DNA of 64,000 bases from Hyunsoonleella jejuensis (GTDB lineage Bacteria > Bacteroidota > Bacteroidia > Flavobacteriales > Flavobacteriaceae), in the NCBI RefSeq assembly GCF_900111025.1, contig NZ_FOFN01000002.1:124001-188000 (forward strand). Reading direction: 5' to 3'. The notes beneath the pieces were generated by a model, which was not told where the DNA came from, made no database searches, and saw only the letters and a program-made list of their open reading frames with translations. Both the position numbers and the translations under genes were made by a program. The stretch's first letter is position 1. Each line of letters begins with the position of its first letter. Below, in pieces: positions 45,595 to 54,240 of the stretch.

Positions 45595-46440
45595 CTATTC
45601 CTTTAGCTTAGACTTATAGGTAACGTTTAAAACGAGTCCTGTTATTATTAAAGCGATTCCCAAAAGACTCCAAAATGAATATATTTCACTGAATAAAGCT
45701 ACACCCAGCAATAACGTGAAAACCACTTCTAAATATTTAAAAGGAGCAATTTTAGTCGTTTTTACTATTTGAAATGCCTTTGTCATATAAACCTGCCCGA
45801 AATACCCAAAAAAGCCTAATCCAAAAACCATTAGCCATTCCCAACCTTTTGGAGTCACCCAATAATTGAGTGCCAACAAACCTCCCACTATTGTCGAAAT
45901 CACCATAAAGTAATTTACAACTACAACGGGGTGGTCGCTCTTGCCTATTTTATTAATAATTACATAAACCAAACCAACAAAAACAGCAGAAACAAAAACT
46001 AATGATAGGCCATAAATACTTAATGATGCATCAAATCCTTTTAAAACTATAACGCCAGAAAAAGCGATAATAAAGAAAAGCCATTGTATAGGACGAATAG
46101 CTTCTTTTAATAAAATTACTGCAAAAATTGCTGCAAAAATTGGACCCATATAGCGCAATGAAACTGCAGTGCCTATTGGTAAGTATTTAGTTGACATAAA
46201 AAATAGCGTCATAGAAGTAACACCTACCAGCCCTCTGACGATGAGTAGACCTTTTTTATTTCCCAATATAGGGATATTGTTTTTAAGCAAATAGCCGAAA
46301 GTAAAAAAGAGGCAACTAAACGACCTGAAAAACACTATTTGGAAGGCATTCATGTGCACCAAATGTTTCACTATACCATTCATACAAGCAAATGATAAAG
46401 TACTTACTACCATGAATGCAATAGCCTTTTTAAGCTCCAA
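45595..46440 (-). CDS. DMT-superfamily exporter (EamA)
   Basis: 281 residues, ten membrane helices in two EamA repeats (first near residues 5-135, second 145-275), including SLRYMGPIFAAIFAVILLKE and KYLEVVFTLLLGVALFSE. Exports or moves a small metabolite, unknown which. Twenty bases downstream of the helicase gene stop on the same strand. Confidence 0.85.
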   Translation of the reverse strand: MELKKAIAFMVVSTLSFACMNGIVKHLVHMNAFQIVFFRSFSCLFFTFGYLLKNNIPILGNKKGLLIVRGLVGVTSMTLFFMSTKYLPIGTAVSLRYMGPIFAAIFAVILLKEAIRPIQWLFFIIAFSGVIVLKGFDASLSIYGLSLVFVSAVFVGLVYVIINKIGKSDHPVVVVNYFMVISTIVGGLLALNYWVTPKGWEWLMVFGLGFFGYFGQVYMTKAFQIVKTTKIAPFKYLEVVFTLLLGVALFSEIYSFWSLLGIALIITGLVLNVTYKSKLKE

Positions 46441-46460
46441 TGAATTTAGTGGTTAAGAGG

Positions 46461-48014
46461 TTACTCTTTTGGCGCATATCCGTGAATTTCTTCAAACACC
46501 TCATCAAAATTTACTCGTAAATAGGAATTTAACTTTTTACGATAATCGCCACGTAACCATTCTACAAAGTTAAAGGTACTTTTGCTAATGCATTTGGTAT
46601 AACGTTTAATTCTAAAATCTATATCATCTCCCAATTTTTTGGCCAGCGCCAAAGCATCATAAACATCCTCACTGTTTTCAATACAAATTTTTGCATGTTG
46701 TGCGATAGAACGCTCTAAAACAACCTTTGTGGATTCTCCTGCTCTTATAGCATCTACATAGGTTTTTTGAATGTCAAAGTACACCTCTTCTGAATTACCA
46801 AATTCTGCACGCAAAGCATCTGGCATTTCATATCTAAAATTACTTTCTAGCTCTTCGTCGCTCAACAAGGAATCTAAATAATAATTAGGCGATTTAAAAA
46901 TACGCTGCCAATCTAGGTTATCGCCCCATGGGCCAAACCTGTGGAAATTATTCCCCAAATCGATTACCTGAAATGTATCTTTATTCTCTAAAACACGAGA
47001 GCCGCGACCTATCATTTGATAATACAAGGTTAGAGATTTTGTAGCACGATTTAAAATGATACTTTCCACTGTAGGCTCATCAAAACCAGTGGTTAAAATA
47101 CTTACGGAAGTTAGTATAGCATCAGGGGTTTTCTTGAACCATTTTAATATCATGGCCCTTTCCTTCTTAGTATTAGTATTATCTAGGTGTGCGATGGGAT
47201 ATCCGGCTCTTCTAAACGTATCATATACATGCAATGATGTATTAATTCCGTTATTAAATATCAATGTTTTTTTGCCTTTAGAGCGTTCTTCGTAAGCACG
47301 CAAAAGCTTGGTGAGCATATTATCATCGGTATATAAATCTTCAGATGACTTTACCGTATAATCGCCATTGGCGCCTACTACAAGACTCGTTAAACCAACA
47401 TTGTAACTAAACATTTCAGCACGTGCCAAAAATCCTCTCTTTATAAGAGATTCTATAGACTCTCCAACTATCAACTCATCATAATTATCTGTCATTGGCA
47501 ATTCCATACTAGAACTCAATGGAGTTGCAGTGACACCTAGTATAAACGACTGACTAAAGAATTTAAATAACTTAGTGAAAGAGTTATAATGTGCCTCATC
47601 AATAATTACTAAACCAATATCAGAGATATCGAGTTTATCATCGTTCAAACGATTATTTAAGGTTTCAACCATGGCTACAAAACAACTATATTCACCTTGG
47701 TCGCTTAAGTCTGCCTTACTATCTATAACTTTATTTATTACACCAAATTCTGTTAGCATATTCGAGGTTTGCTTACACAATTCTATACGGTGTGTCATTA
47801 CCAAAACCTTTTTCTTTTTGGTGTTTAAATATTGCCTAACAATTTCAGAAAATATTACAGTTTTTCCTCCACCCGTTGGCAATTGGTATAGTAAATGGTA
47901 ATCTGCTGGAGACTCTTCAAAAGCGGTAAAAATTTTATCTATAGCTCCTTTTTGATAGCTATAGAGCTCTTTTCCGGTTTTTCTTTCTAAGAGTTCAGTT
48001 TTAGAAATCGACAT
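46461..48014 (-). CDS. SF2 DEAD/DEAH-box helicase, type III restriction-like
   Basis: 517 residues. Motif I QLPTGGGKTVIFSEI, motif II DEAHYNSFT, motif III GVTATPLSS, motif VI QMIGRGSRV, followed by a helical C-terminal domain. It resembles the ResIII/UvrB-type family of stand-alone nucleic acid helicases common in Flavobacteriaceae; no methylase or nuclease is next to it, so I do not call it a restriction enzyme. A TACTTTTG -7 box (complement at 48035-48042) lies 21 bases upstream of the start. Confidence 0.87.
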   Translation of the reverse strand: MSISKTELLERKTGKELYSYQKGAIDKIFTAFEESPADYHLLYQLPTGGGKTVIFSEIVRQYLNTKKKKVLVMTHRIELCKQTSNMLTEFGVINKVIDSKADLSDQGEYSCFVAMVETLNNRLNDDKLDISDIGLVIIDEAHYNSFTKLFKFFSQSFILGVTATPLSSSMELPMTDNYDELIVGESIESLIKRGFLARAEMFSYNVGLTSLVVGANGDYTVKSSEDLYTDDNMLTKLLRAYEERSKGKKTLIFNNGINTSLHVYDTFRRAGYPIAHLDNTNTKKERAMILKWFKKTPDAILTSVSILTTGFDEPTVESIILNRATKSLTLYYQMIGRGSRVLENKDTFQVIDLGNNFHRFGPWGDNLDWQRIFKSPNYYLDSLLSDEELESNFRYEMPDALRAEFGNSEEVYFDIQKTYVDAIRAGESTKVVLERSIAQHAKICIENSEDVYDALALAKKLGDDIDFRIKRYTKCISKSTFNFVEWLRGDYRKKLNSYLRVNFDEVFEEIHGYAPKE

Positions 48015-48034
48015 ATGTACTGTTTAGTAAATTG

Positions 48035-48042
48035 CAAAAGTA
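48035..48042 (-). promoter_or_regulatory. -7 promoter box of the helicase gene
   Basis: On the minus strand TACTTTTG matches TAnnTTTG perfectly, 21 bases before the ATG. The -33 element is not clear. Confidence 0.4.
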
Positions 48043-48229
48043 ACACCTTTCTTGGGTTTATTAAAGTTGTTTTCTCTAAAGTTATCCAATGGATTGTTGA
48101 TAATAATTTTAATCTTAGAATGTTAAAAATTCATAAAAGCCATTTAAAACTGTAACAAAACGTTCCCTTTTTATTCTTATGAACTAACCATTACAAATTT
48201 TTAGTTTAATCTTAAACATATCTATTAAA

Positions 48230-50536
48230 ATGAAATCTTATCTTTTAAAATTGAGCAGTGCTTTATTCTTATTTTTGGGCATGATTACACATTCAAGTGC
48301 ACAAGATGTGACAGGGTCTTGGAAAGGAACATTATCTGTTCAAGGCATGGAAATGCCATTAATTTTCGATATTAAGGCAGAAGCCGACAACCTGTCTTCG
48401 ACTATGGATAGCCCTTCACAAGGGGCCACTGGAATACCCATGGACGAAACCACTTTTACAGCTGATACCCTTACAATTAAATTCAATCAAGCTGGTATAA
48501 AGTATGTAGCAACATTGAAGGATAACATGTTAACAGGAACATTTCACCAAGGCGGTATGGAATTCCCCTTAAACTTAGAAAAAACAGTGAAAACCCTTCC
48601 AGGCAACACAGATTTACCAACCTCTGACGAAGACCTCGCTAAACTTGCCAATTGGAATCCCACAAATTATAAGTATTCGGTGGCAGACTATTTTGCAAAA
48701 CCAAAGGCGAGCTCATTTCAATTTTCACCAAACGGCACCTATCTATCGTACAGAGAAAAAGATGAAAATACAAAAAGTCATGTGTACGTGAAAAACACAG
48801 AAACTGAAGCGGTTACTCGGGTTATTGAAGAAAAAGAAGAATTAATAAGAGGTTATGGATGGGCTAACGATAATCGTCTCATATATGTTATGGATAAAGG
48901 CGGTAATGAAGATTATCATCTGTTTGCTGTAGATATAGACGGATCTAACCAAAAAGAACTCACTCCTTTTGATGGTGTAAAGGTGAATATTTTAAATGGT
49001 TTGAAAGAGGATAAAGAGCACATGATTATATCTATGAATAAGAACAATCCTCAAATTTTTGAACCCTATAAAATTAATATCATTACTGGTCAATTAAAAC
49101 AGCTTTATAAAAATGATGACGCAGCAAACCCAATTAATGGCTACGAGTTTGATAAAGACGGAAATCTTAGGGGATTTTCTAAACTTCGTGAAGGTGTAAA
49201 CGTAGACCTATATTATACTTTTGATGGAGAACATTATGAGGTTATAAAAAAGTTGAATTGGAAAGATAGTTTTAGCATTTCGTCTTTTAATTACGCAACC
49301 GATTATCCACATGATGTTTATGTTGTTTCAAATTTAGATAGTGATAAAACACAAATTTATTTGTATGATATCAAGGAAGACAAAGTCATAAAAAAGTTGT
49401 TTTCAAATGAAAACTACGATGTTTCTGGCTTGGGACTATCCAGAAAAAGAGGATACGAACTAGACTATTTTTCTTTTGAAGGTGAAAAAAGACAAATTGT
49501 TCCAGTGAGTGACTTTTATAAAAAGATTCATAATAACATAACTTCGAAATTTCCTGGATACAACTACTCAATTCCCGATGCAACGGATGATGAACGTAAA
49601 TATTTAGTTTTTATCCAAAGTGATAAATTATATGGCACCTATTACTCCTATGATACGAAAACTGAAGAATTCAAATTACTTTACAATTTGATGCCAAATT
49701 TAATTGAAAAAGACATGGCCGAAATGCGCCCAATTACATTTAAAAGTAGAGATGGAAAAACCATTCATGGTTATATTACTCTGCCAGAGGCCGCATTAAA
49801 CGGAGAAAGCGTACCTGTTATTGTGAATCCGCATGGTGGCCCTCAAGGTATAAGAGACTCTTGGGGTTTTAATCCTGAAGCGCAATTATTTGCTAGCCGT
49901 GGATATGCTACATTACAAGTAAACTTTAGAATATCTGGAGGCTATGGTAGAGAATTCTTAGAATCTGGATTCAAGCAAATTGGTAGAAAGGCTATGGATG
50001 ATGTAGAAGACGGTTTACAATATGTAATAGACCAAGGATGGGTTGATAAAGATAATGCCGCCATTTATGGTGGTAGCCATGGTGGTTATGCGGTATTAAG
50101 AGGCATGACCAAAACCCCAGATTTATATGCTTGTGGTGTGGATTATGTTGGGGTATCAAATATCTTCACATTTTTCGATTCGTTTCCAGAATATTGGAAA
50201 CCATATACAAAGCTTGTAAAAGAAATATGGTATGATTCAGATATTCCAGAAGAAAAAGCAATTATGGAAGAGGTATCTCCGGTATTCCATATTGATAAAA
50301 TTAAAAAACCTCTGTTTGTAGTTCAAGGTGCAAATGATCCTAGAGTGAACATTAATGAATCTGATCAAATTGTATCTGCATTAAGAGCTAAAGGTGTAGA
50401 TGTACCATATATGGTAAAGTATGATGAAGGGCATGGTTTTGGAAAAGAAGAAAACCGAATTGCATTATATGAAACAATGATGGGGTTTTATGCAAAACAC
50501 TTGAAACCTGAAATAAAACAGCCTATAAAAGATTAA
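48230..50536 (+). CDS. S9 family prolyl oligopeptidase-like peptidase
   Basis: A 768-residue secreted peptidase. Signal peptide to about residue 24, then an N-terminal beta domain (TGSWKGTLSVQGMEMPL to about residue 120) often found on flavobacterial hydrolases, a beta-propeller region (about 150-490), and the alpha/beta hydrolase domain with Ser near 615 in GGSHGGY, Asp near 703 in GANDPRV and His near 734 in DEGHGFG. It should cut short peptides in the periplasm. Own terminator after it. Confidence 0.92.
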   Translation: MKSYLLKLSSALFLFLGMITHSSAQDVTGSWKGTLSVQGMEMPLIFDIKAEADNLSSTMDSPSQGATGIPMDETTFTADTLTIKFNQAGIKYVATLKDNMLTGTFHQGGMEFPLNLEKTVKTLPGNTDLPTSDEDLAKLANWNPTNYKYSVADYFAKPKASSFQFSPNGTYLSYREKDENTKSHVYVKNTETEAVTRVIEEKEELIRGYGWANDNRLIYVMDKGGNEDYHLFAVDIDGSNQKELTPFDGVKVNILNGLKEDKEHMIISMNKNNPQIFEPYKINIITGQLKQLYKNDDAANPINGYEFDKDGNLRGFSKLREGVNVDLYYTFDGEHYEVIKKLNWKDSFSISSFNYATDYPHDVYVVSNLDSDKTQIYLYDIKEDKVIKKLFSNENYDVSGLGLSRKRGYELDYFSFEGEKRQIVPVSDFYKKIHNNITSKFPGYNYSIPDATDDERKYLVFIQSDKLYGTYYSYDTKTEEFKLLYNLMPNLIEKDMAEMRPITFKSRDGKTIHGYITLPEAALNGESVPVIVNPHGGPQGIRDSWGFNPEAQLFASRGYATLQVNFRISGGYGREFLESGFKQIGRKAMDDVEDGLQYVIDQGWVDKDNAAIYGGSHGGYAVLRGMTKTPDLYACGVDYVGVSNIFTFFDSFPEYWKPYTKLVKEIWYDSDIPEEKAIMEEVSPVFHIDKIKKPLFVVQGANDPRVNINESDQIVSALRAKGVDVPYMVKYDEGHGFGKEENRIALYETMMGFYAKHLKPEIKQPIKD

Positions 50537-50557
50537 AAGTTAATAAGCTCTATAGAT

Positions 50558-50587
50558 AAAAGCCGTTTGTTTATTCAAACGGCTTTT
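50558..50587 (+). terminator. Intrinsic terminator after S9 peptidase
   Basis: AAAAGCCGTTTG pairs with CAAACGGCTTTT over 12 bp with a six-base loop and a T-run. Confidence 0.9.
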
Positions 50588-50606
50588 TTTGTGTGTTTTT
50601 AAAAAC

Positions 50607-50614
50607 TATTTTTG
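50607..50614 (+). promoter_or_regulatory. -7 promoter box of the aldo/keto reductase gene
   Basis: TATTTTTG fits TAnnTTTG and sits between the terminator and the ATG at 50635. This supports 50635, not the GTG at 50593, as the start. A TTTG lies about 15 bases upstream, slightly close for a -33 element. Confidence 0.45.
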
Positions 50615-50634
50615 TATTTCTTAAATATTCAATT

Positions 50635-51648
50635 ATGCAAACCAACGATAAATCGGGAGTTACGGAATATCTTGCTTCATCAGAGCGCTATGATAAAATG
50701 ACTTATAAAAGAACTGGTGAAAGTGGTGTACTTTTACCAGCAATTTCATTAGGCTTATGGCATAATTTTGGGTTTGTAGATAGCATTCAAAATGCAAGAG
50801 ACGTATTGCGTTGTGCTTTTGATTTAGGTATTACACATTTTGATTTGGCGAATAACTATGGGCCGCCATACGGTTCTGCGGAAGAAAATTTTGGAACGAT
50901 TTTAAAGAAAGACTTCAAATCGTATCGTGATGAATTGTTTATTGCGAGTAAAGCAGGATTTGATATGTGGCCAGGGCCTTATGGCAATTGGGGTTCACGA
51001 AAGTATTTAATGGCAAGTTTAGACCAAAGTTTAAAACGTATGGGGTTAGATTATGTTGATGTATTTTATCACCACAGACCAGACCCTGAAACGCCTTTAG
51101 AAGAAACCATGGGCGCGTTAACTGATATTGTTCGTCAAGGAAAAGCCTTATACGTTGCCATTTCAAACTACCAACCTAAAGAAACACAAAGGGTTGCAGC
51201 ACTTTTAAAGGCTTCTAATACGCCTTTTATACTACATCAGGCACGCTATTCTATGTTCGACCGTTGGATTGAAGATGGACTTTTAGATACTTTGGAAGAT
51301 AATGGTGTTGGTTGTATTACGTTTTCACCTTTAGCACAAGGTATGTTGACGGATAGATATTTAAATGGTATCCCAAAAGACTCTAGAGCAGCTAAAAGTT
51401 TGACATATTTAGATAAAGAAACAGTAAATAGTAATATTTCTAAAATTAAAAGTTTGAATATCATTGCTCAAAATAGAGATCAGAAGTTATCCCAAATGGC
51501 CATTGCTTGGATATTGAGACACAAACAGGTGGCTTCAGTTTTAATTGGGGCAAGTTCAGCTGATCAATTAAAAGAAAATGTAAAAGCCTTGGATAATTTG
51601 AGTTTTACAGATGATGAGTTAAAGTTAATTGATAACATTACAGGATAA
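50635..51648 (+). CDS. Aldo/keto reductase (YghZ/MgrA type)
   Basis: 337 residues from ATG 50635. A TIM-barrel NADPH reductase: FDLANNYGPPYGSAEE carries the catalytic Asp and Tyr, DELFIASKAG the Lys, VFYHHRPDPETP the His, and GASSADQLKENV binds the cofactor. The text around GPPYGSAE and the KAGFDMWPGPYG loop fit the L-glyceraldehyde-3-phosphate reductase group. It probably detoxifies small aldehydes. Its stop is one base from the convergent hypothetical gene. Confidence 0.9.
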   Translation: MQTNDKSGVTEYLASSERYDKMTYKRTGESGVLLPAISLGLWHNFGFVDSIQNARDVLRCAFDLGITHFDLANNYGPPYGSAEENFGTILKKDFKSYRDELFIASKAGFDMWPGPYGNWGSRKYLMASLDQSLKRMGLDYVDVFYHHRPDPETPLEETMGALTDIVRQGKALYVAISNYQPKETQRVAALLKASNTPFILHQARYSMFDRWIEDGLLDTLEDNGVGCITFSPLAQGMLTDRYLNGIPKDSRAAKSLTYLDKETVNSNISKIKSLNIIAQNRDQKLSQMAIAWILRHKQVASVLIGASSADQLKENVKALDNLSFTDDELKLIDNITG

Positions 51649-51649
51649 T

Positions 51650-52324
51650 TCACTCCTTAATTATTACAACAGTAACCTTAACGCCTGTAGCTAGTGCCCA
51701 TACCTTATTAGAAATTCTGTTGTCATTCTCGTCCACAATACGATATTCTGCGGTATTTGGTCCAGAAGCCCCAGTATTAAGAGCTTGAAATACAATTTCG
51801 TTAAAGCCCTCTTTTAAATCAAGTTTAAATCCGCTAAACCCTTGCGTTAAATAAGCTCTTGGTTGTATTATATCGCCATTTACATAAACACGTAATAAAT
51901 CACCATCGATGGCAGAGTAATCTCTATACATTATCCGTATAGATTTTGCAGTAGTTCTATAATCACCCCAATAGGCATCTTCTTTTAAACCAGAATTTTC
52001 GCCATGACCTTCGGGAAGTAATGTTTTTTCAATTTTATCAAGTTTCTTGGTATATAATTCTCCAGGATTACCAAATTCCTCTTGAGGAAACATGGAGAAT
52101 TCCCTTTTAGGTAATTCTAATTTCCCAACTACTTTTGGAGACTTAACACCACTAAATTGATCATTCTGTTTAGGTTTTTCAGGAGAAATCTTTTTACTAT
52201 CCGTGGAATCTTTTGGCGCTTCAATAGCAGGTATAATCGCACCAGATTTCTTTTTAGAATCTATTTGTGCGTTACCGATAGCCGTAAAAGCAAAGACTAA
52301 AAAACAAGTAATTATAATTCTCAT
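51650..52324 (-). CDS. Secreted protein of unknown function
   Basis: 224 residues. Signal peptide (to about Ala 19, AIGNAQ), a low-complexity Lys/Ser/Pro linker (about 20-65), then a compact beta domain with DYRTTAKSIRIMYRDYSAIDGD, LRVYVNGDIIQPR, LDLKEGFNEIVFQALNTG and NTAEYRIVDEN. The domain looks like a carbohydrate-binding or cell-surface sandwich fold but I do not recognise the family. A TATCTTTG -7 box lies about 43 bases upstream. Confidence 0.75.
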   Translation of the reverse strand: MRIIITCFLVFAFTAIGNAQIDSKKKSGAIIPAIEAPKDSTDSKKISPEKPKQNDQFSGVKSPKVVGKLELPKREFSMFPQEEFGNPGELYTKKLDKIEKTLLPEGHGENSGLKEDAYWGDYRTTAKSIRIMYRDYSAIDGDLLRVYVNGDIIQPRAYLTQGFSGFKLDLKEGFNEIVFQALNTGASGPNTAEYRIVDENDNRISNKVWALATGVKVTVVIIKE

Positions 52325-52366
52325 ATATCCTTTAACTTAAAGGTTTAAGTATTCAGAAACATGCTC

Positions 52367-52374
52367 CAAAGATA
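52367..52374 (-). promoter_or_regulatory. -7 promoter box of the secreted protein gene
   Basis: On the minus strand TATCTTTG matches TAnnTTTG, 43 bases from the ATG at 52324. The rest of the 262-base gap up to the tandem small ORFs shows no gene. Confidence 0.35.
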
Positions 52375-52586
52375 TTTTTTTATCTTAAAACCTGGTATAC
52401 ATGCCTCTTATTTTATAACTATTTAACAATAACTATACCTAAATAGTCTCAACACCCCTTCTCTCCTTTCTAAAAACACTAAAATCTGTTAAAAACTGTT
52501 AATTTATTACTTTGTTATACATAGTACTGTAACAAAAATGATTTATGCTCGTCTATTCTATATACATCAATTAAAAAACAACAATT

Positions 52587-52673
52587 ATGAGAACTTTAAA
52601 CAGTAACCAAATCACGGAAACATTAAACAGTAGTAAGTCTAACGTATGGAATAGCAAAAGACGTTATAGATAA
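52587..52673 (+). CDS. Tandem miniprotein A (28 aa), novel
   Basis: 28 codons from ATG to TAA. The peptide starts MRTLN, has ITETLN and one Trp, and ends in the basic run SKRRYR; net charge about +5, no Cys and no signal peptide. It aligns without gaps to the next ORF at 22 of 28 residues. Seven of those 22 use different codons, including AGT versus TCG for one Ser, and five of the six changed residues are conservative. That pattern shows selection on the protein, not just repeated DNA. It is preceded by a CATCAATTAAAAAACA leader shared with its neighbours. Function unknown; too short for ordinary gene finders. Confidence 0.65.
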   Translation: MRTLNSNQITETLNSSKSNVWNSKRRYR

Positions 52674-52722
52674 TCGTAACTTTTATTCCATTATTTAATT
52701 CATCAATCAAAAAAACATCATT

Positions 52723-52809
52723 ATGAGAACTTTAAACACAAATCAAGTAACAGAATCATTAAACGGATCGAAAACCAATACTTGGAACAGCAAGAGACGT
52801 TATAGATAA
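52723..52809 (+). CDS. Tandem miniprotein B (28 aa), novel
   Basis: The second copy, 49 bases after the first. Same length, same MRTLN start and identical WNSKRRYR end. The upstream leader is the same length up to the ATG and differs at only six positions (CATCAATCAAAAAAACA). The copies have diverged enough that silent sites differ, so the duplication is old and both have been kept. Possible roles include a cationic peptide acting on membrane or nucleic acid, a secreted signal or toxin, or a regulatory leader. None is shown by the sequence. Confidence 0.65.
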   Translation: MRTLNTNQVTESLNGSKTNTWNSKRRYR

Positions 52810-52891
52810 TATAACGTCTTAAACTTCCTTAACAAAAAACTTCGGTAGTAATATGGAGGAATCCTTATAAAACTAAACATCATCAATCAAA

Positions 52892-53023
52892 ATGCGAACA
52901 GTTATCAAAATATCAAAACACCTTAAGGGTATTACGGAAGAAAATTTATTTTCCAATAAGCGCATCTTAAGTTTCCCAAGTAATCAAACATCTTGGGCTC
53001 GACTACATCATCAGATGCGCTAG
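52892..53023 (+). CDS. Tandem small protein C (43 aa), possible relative
   Basis: 43 codons, starting MRT like its neighbours and preceded by CATCATCAATCAAA, the same leader motif moved closer to the ATG. It keeps an ITE, one Trp and a basic end (HHQMR) but is otherwise different and longer (KISKHLKG, FSNKRILSF). Net positive charge. It probably belongs to the same set by leader and position; homology of the peptide itself is weak. It ends 67 bases before the exbD-like gene. Confidence 0.5.
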   Translation: MRTVIKISKHLKGITEENLFSNKRILSFPSNQTSWARLHHQMR

Positions 53024-53090
53024 TAAAACACTCTTGATTTATGGTATCGTTTTTGTTTCTTAACTGAACATTAACAATAACACTTAAATC

Positions 53091-53648
53091 ATGAGACGAA
53101 CAAAAGAACGCCCAGAAGTAAATGCGGGGCCTATGGCAGACATCGCATTTTTATTATTAATCTTTTTCCTAGTAACAGCAGTAATTCCCAAAGACCAGGG
53201 GATTTATCGTAAACTTCCAAAAGAGTGTCTTCCAGAAGAAGATTGCAATATCCTTATCCCAGATAGAAACATATTAAAAATCGTCATCAACGCAAAAAAT
53301 GAAGTTATGGTAGACGATGCTATTGTTTCAGTTTCTGAAGTAAAAGACCTTGCAAAAGCCTTTATTGATACTAATGGAGACGGTAGTTGCACCTATTGTA
53401 ATGGCGGTAAAATTGAAACAGCTTCAGATAATCCTTCAAAAGCTGTAATTTCATTAAGATCAGACCGAAATACCAATTAGAATCAATTTATTGAAGTTCA
53501 AGACGAACTTACAAAAGCGTATTTTGAATTGCGAAAAACCTACTGCGAGTCTGTTTTAAAAAAACCAATCGACAAGTTAACCGAAGATGAGTTACAGCAA
53601 CTAAAAAACGCTTATCCGTTTATTCTTTCTGAAGCAGAAACCAGGTAA
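53091..53648 (+). pseudogene. exbD: ExbD/TolR-type biopolymer transport gene interrupted by a TAG codon
   Basis: A full ExbD-like frame of 185 sense codons apart from one in-frame TAG at 53478-53480. Before it: RRTKERPEVNAGPMADIAFLLLIFFLV with the membrane helix and the proton-path Asp 17, then a periplasmic domain with GDGSCTYCNGG and AVISLRSDRNTN. After it the same frame continues NQFIEVQDELTKAY and ends NAYPFILSEAETR, just as intact flavobacterial ExbD proteins do. The TAG falls where homologues have Tyr, a one-base change. The 129-residue product would lose its last 56 residues. No ExbB/TonB gene is nearby. Either a recent pseudogene or a truncated variant. Confidence 0.75.
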
Positions 53649-53814
53649 TCATTAGAGTATATTTAAGTTTTTGTGATTAGAATTTTTGTAGGCTATTTTT
53701 GATGCAGTATGAGGCAAAATTTTTAAGCATAGCGATGTTACGTTTCAAAGTTTCAACGAAATAATGCGCAAAAAGAGGCGCAAAAAAATAATTGACGAAA
53801 TCTTAAATAGACTC

Positions 53815-54228
53815 TTAGTCTATTGGAATACCGTAATCGATACAAACACGCTGCCTGCCCCAAATTTTAGCAGCTTTTACATCAATGCCCATATAAACAT
53901 CAATACGGTTTCGCCAACGTGAATGCATTTTATCTTTCACTAAATAAATACCCTCTAATCCCTCAATGATTACGGGTGTATTATGTTTTAAACCCAGTGC
54001 CAACAAATCTCTAGACACCGCAATATATTTAAGTCCTGGTTGTAAAGTATCCCCAAAAGCAGTGATATTAGGGTCGCCATCCGTTTGATACGCTAACGAA
54101 TTATATGCCGTAGCAGTAACCATTCGCGAGTGCCAATTATAAGAATCGGGTATATCCTCTGCAGAATTTTTACAACTAAATACAGCTGCAAGACATAAAA
54201 TGCATAAGTATTTTAGAATTGTTCTCAT
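53815..54228 (-). CDS. 3D-domain lipoprotein
   Basis: 137 residues, lipobox AVFSC (Cys 19). The 3D domain, named after three Asp, is seen as VTATAYNSL, TAFGDTL, AVSRDLLALGL and VKDKMHSRWRNRIDVYMG; it is a double-psi beta barrel found in MltA-type lytic enzymes and in Rpf-like proteins. It probably acts on peptidoglycan. Start ATG at 54228. The 170-base gap on the other side carries the GC-rich repeat. Confidence 0.85.
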   Translation of the reverse strand: MRTILKYLCILCLAAVFSCKNSAEDIPDSYNWHSRMVTATAYNSLAYQTDGDPNITAFGDTLQPGLKYIAVSRDLLALGLKHNTPVIIEGLEGIYLVKDKMHSRWRNRIDVYMGIDVKAAKIWGRQRVCIDYGIPID

Positions 54229-54240
54229 ATATTATTTTTT

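Noticed and set aside
46461-48014. Anti-phage defence helicase
   Set aside because: Family is a general SF2 helicase with a transporter and a peptidase as neighbours; no defence partners are nearby.
53478-53480. TAG as pyrrolysine or programmed read-through
   Set aside because: Nothing in the window supports a pyrrolysine system or a read-through signal; a point mutation is simpler.
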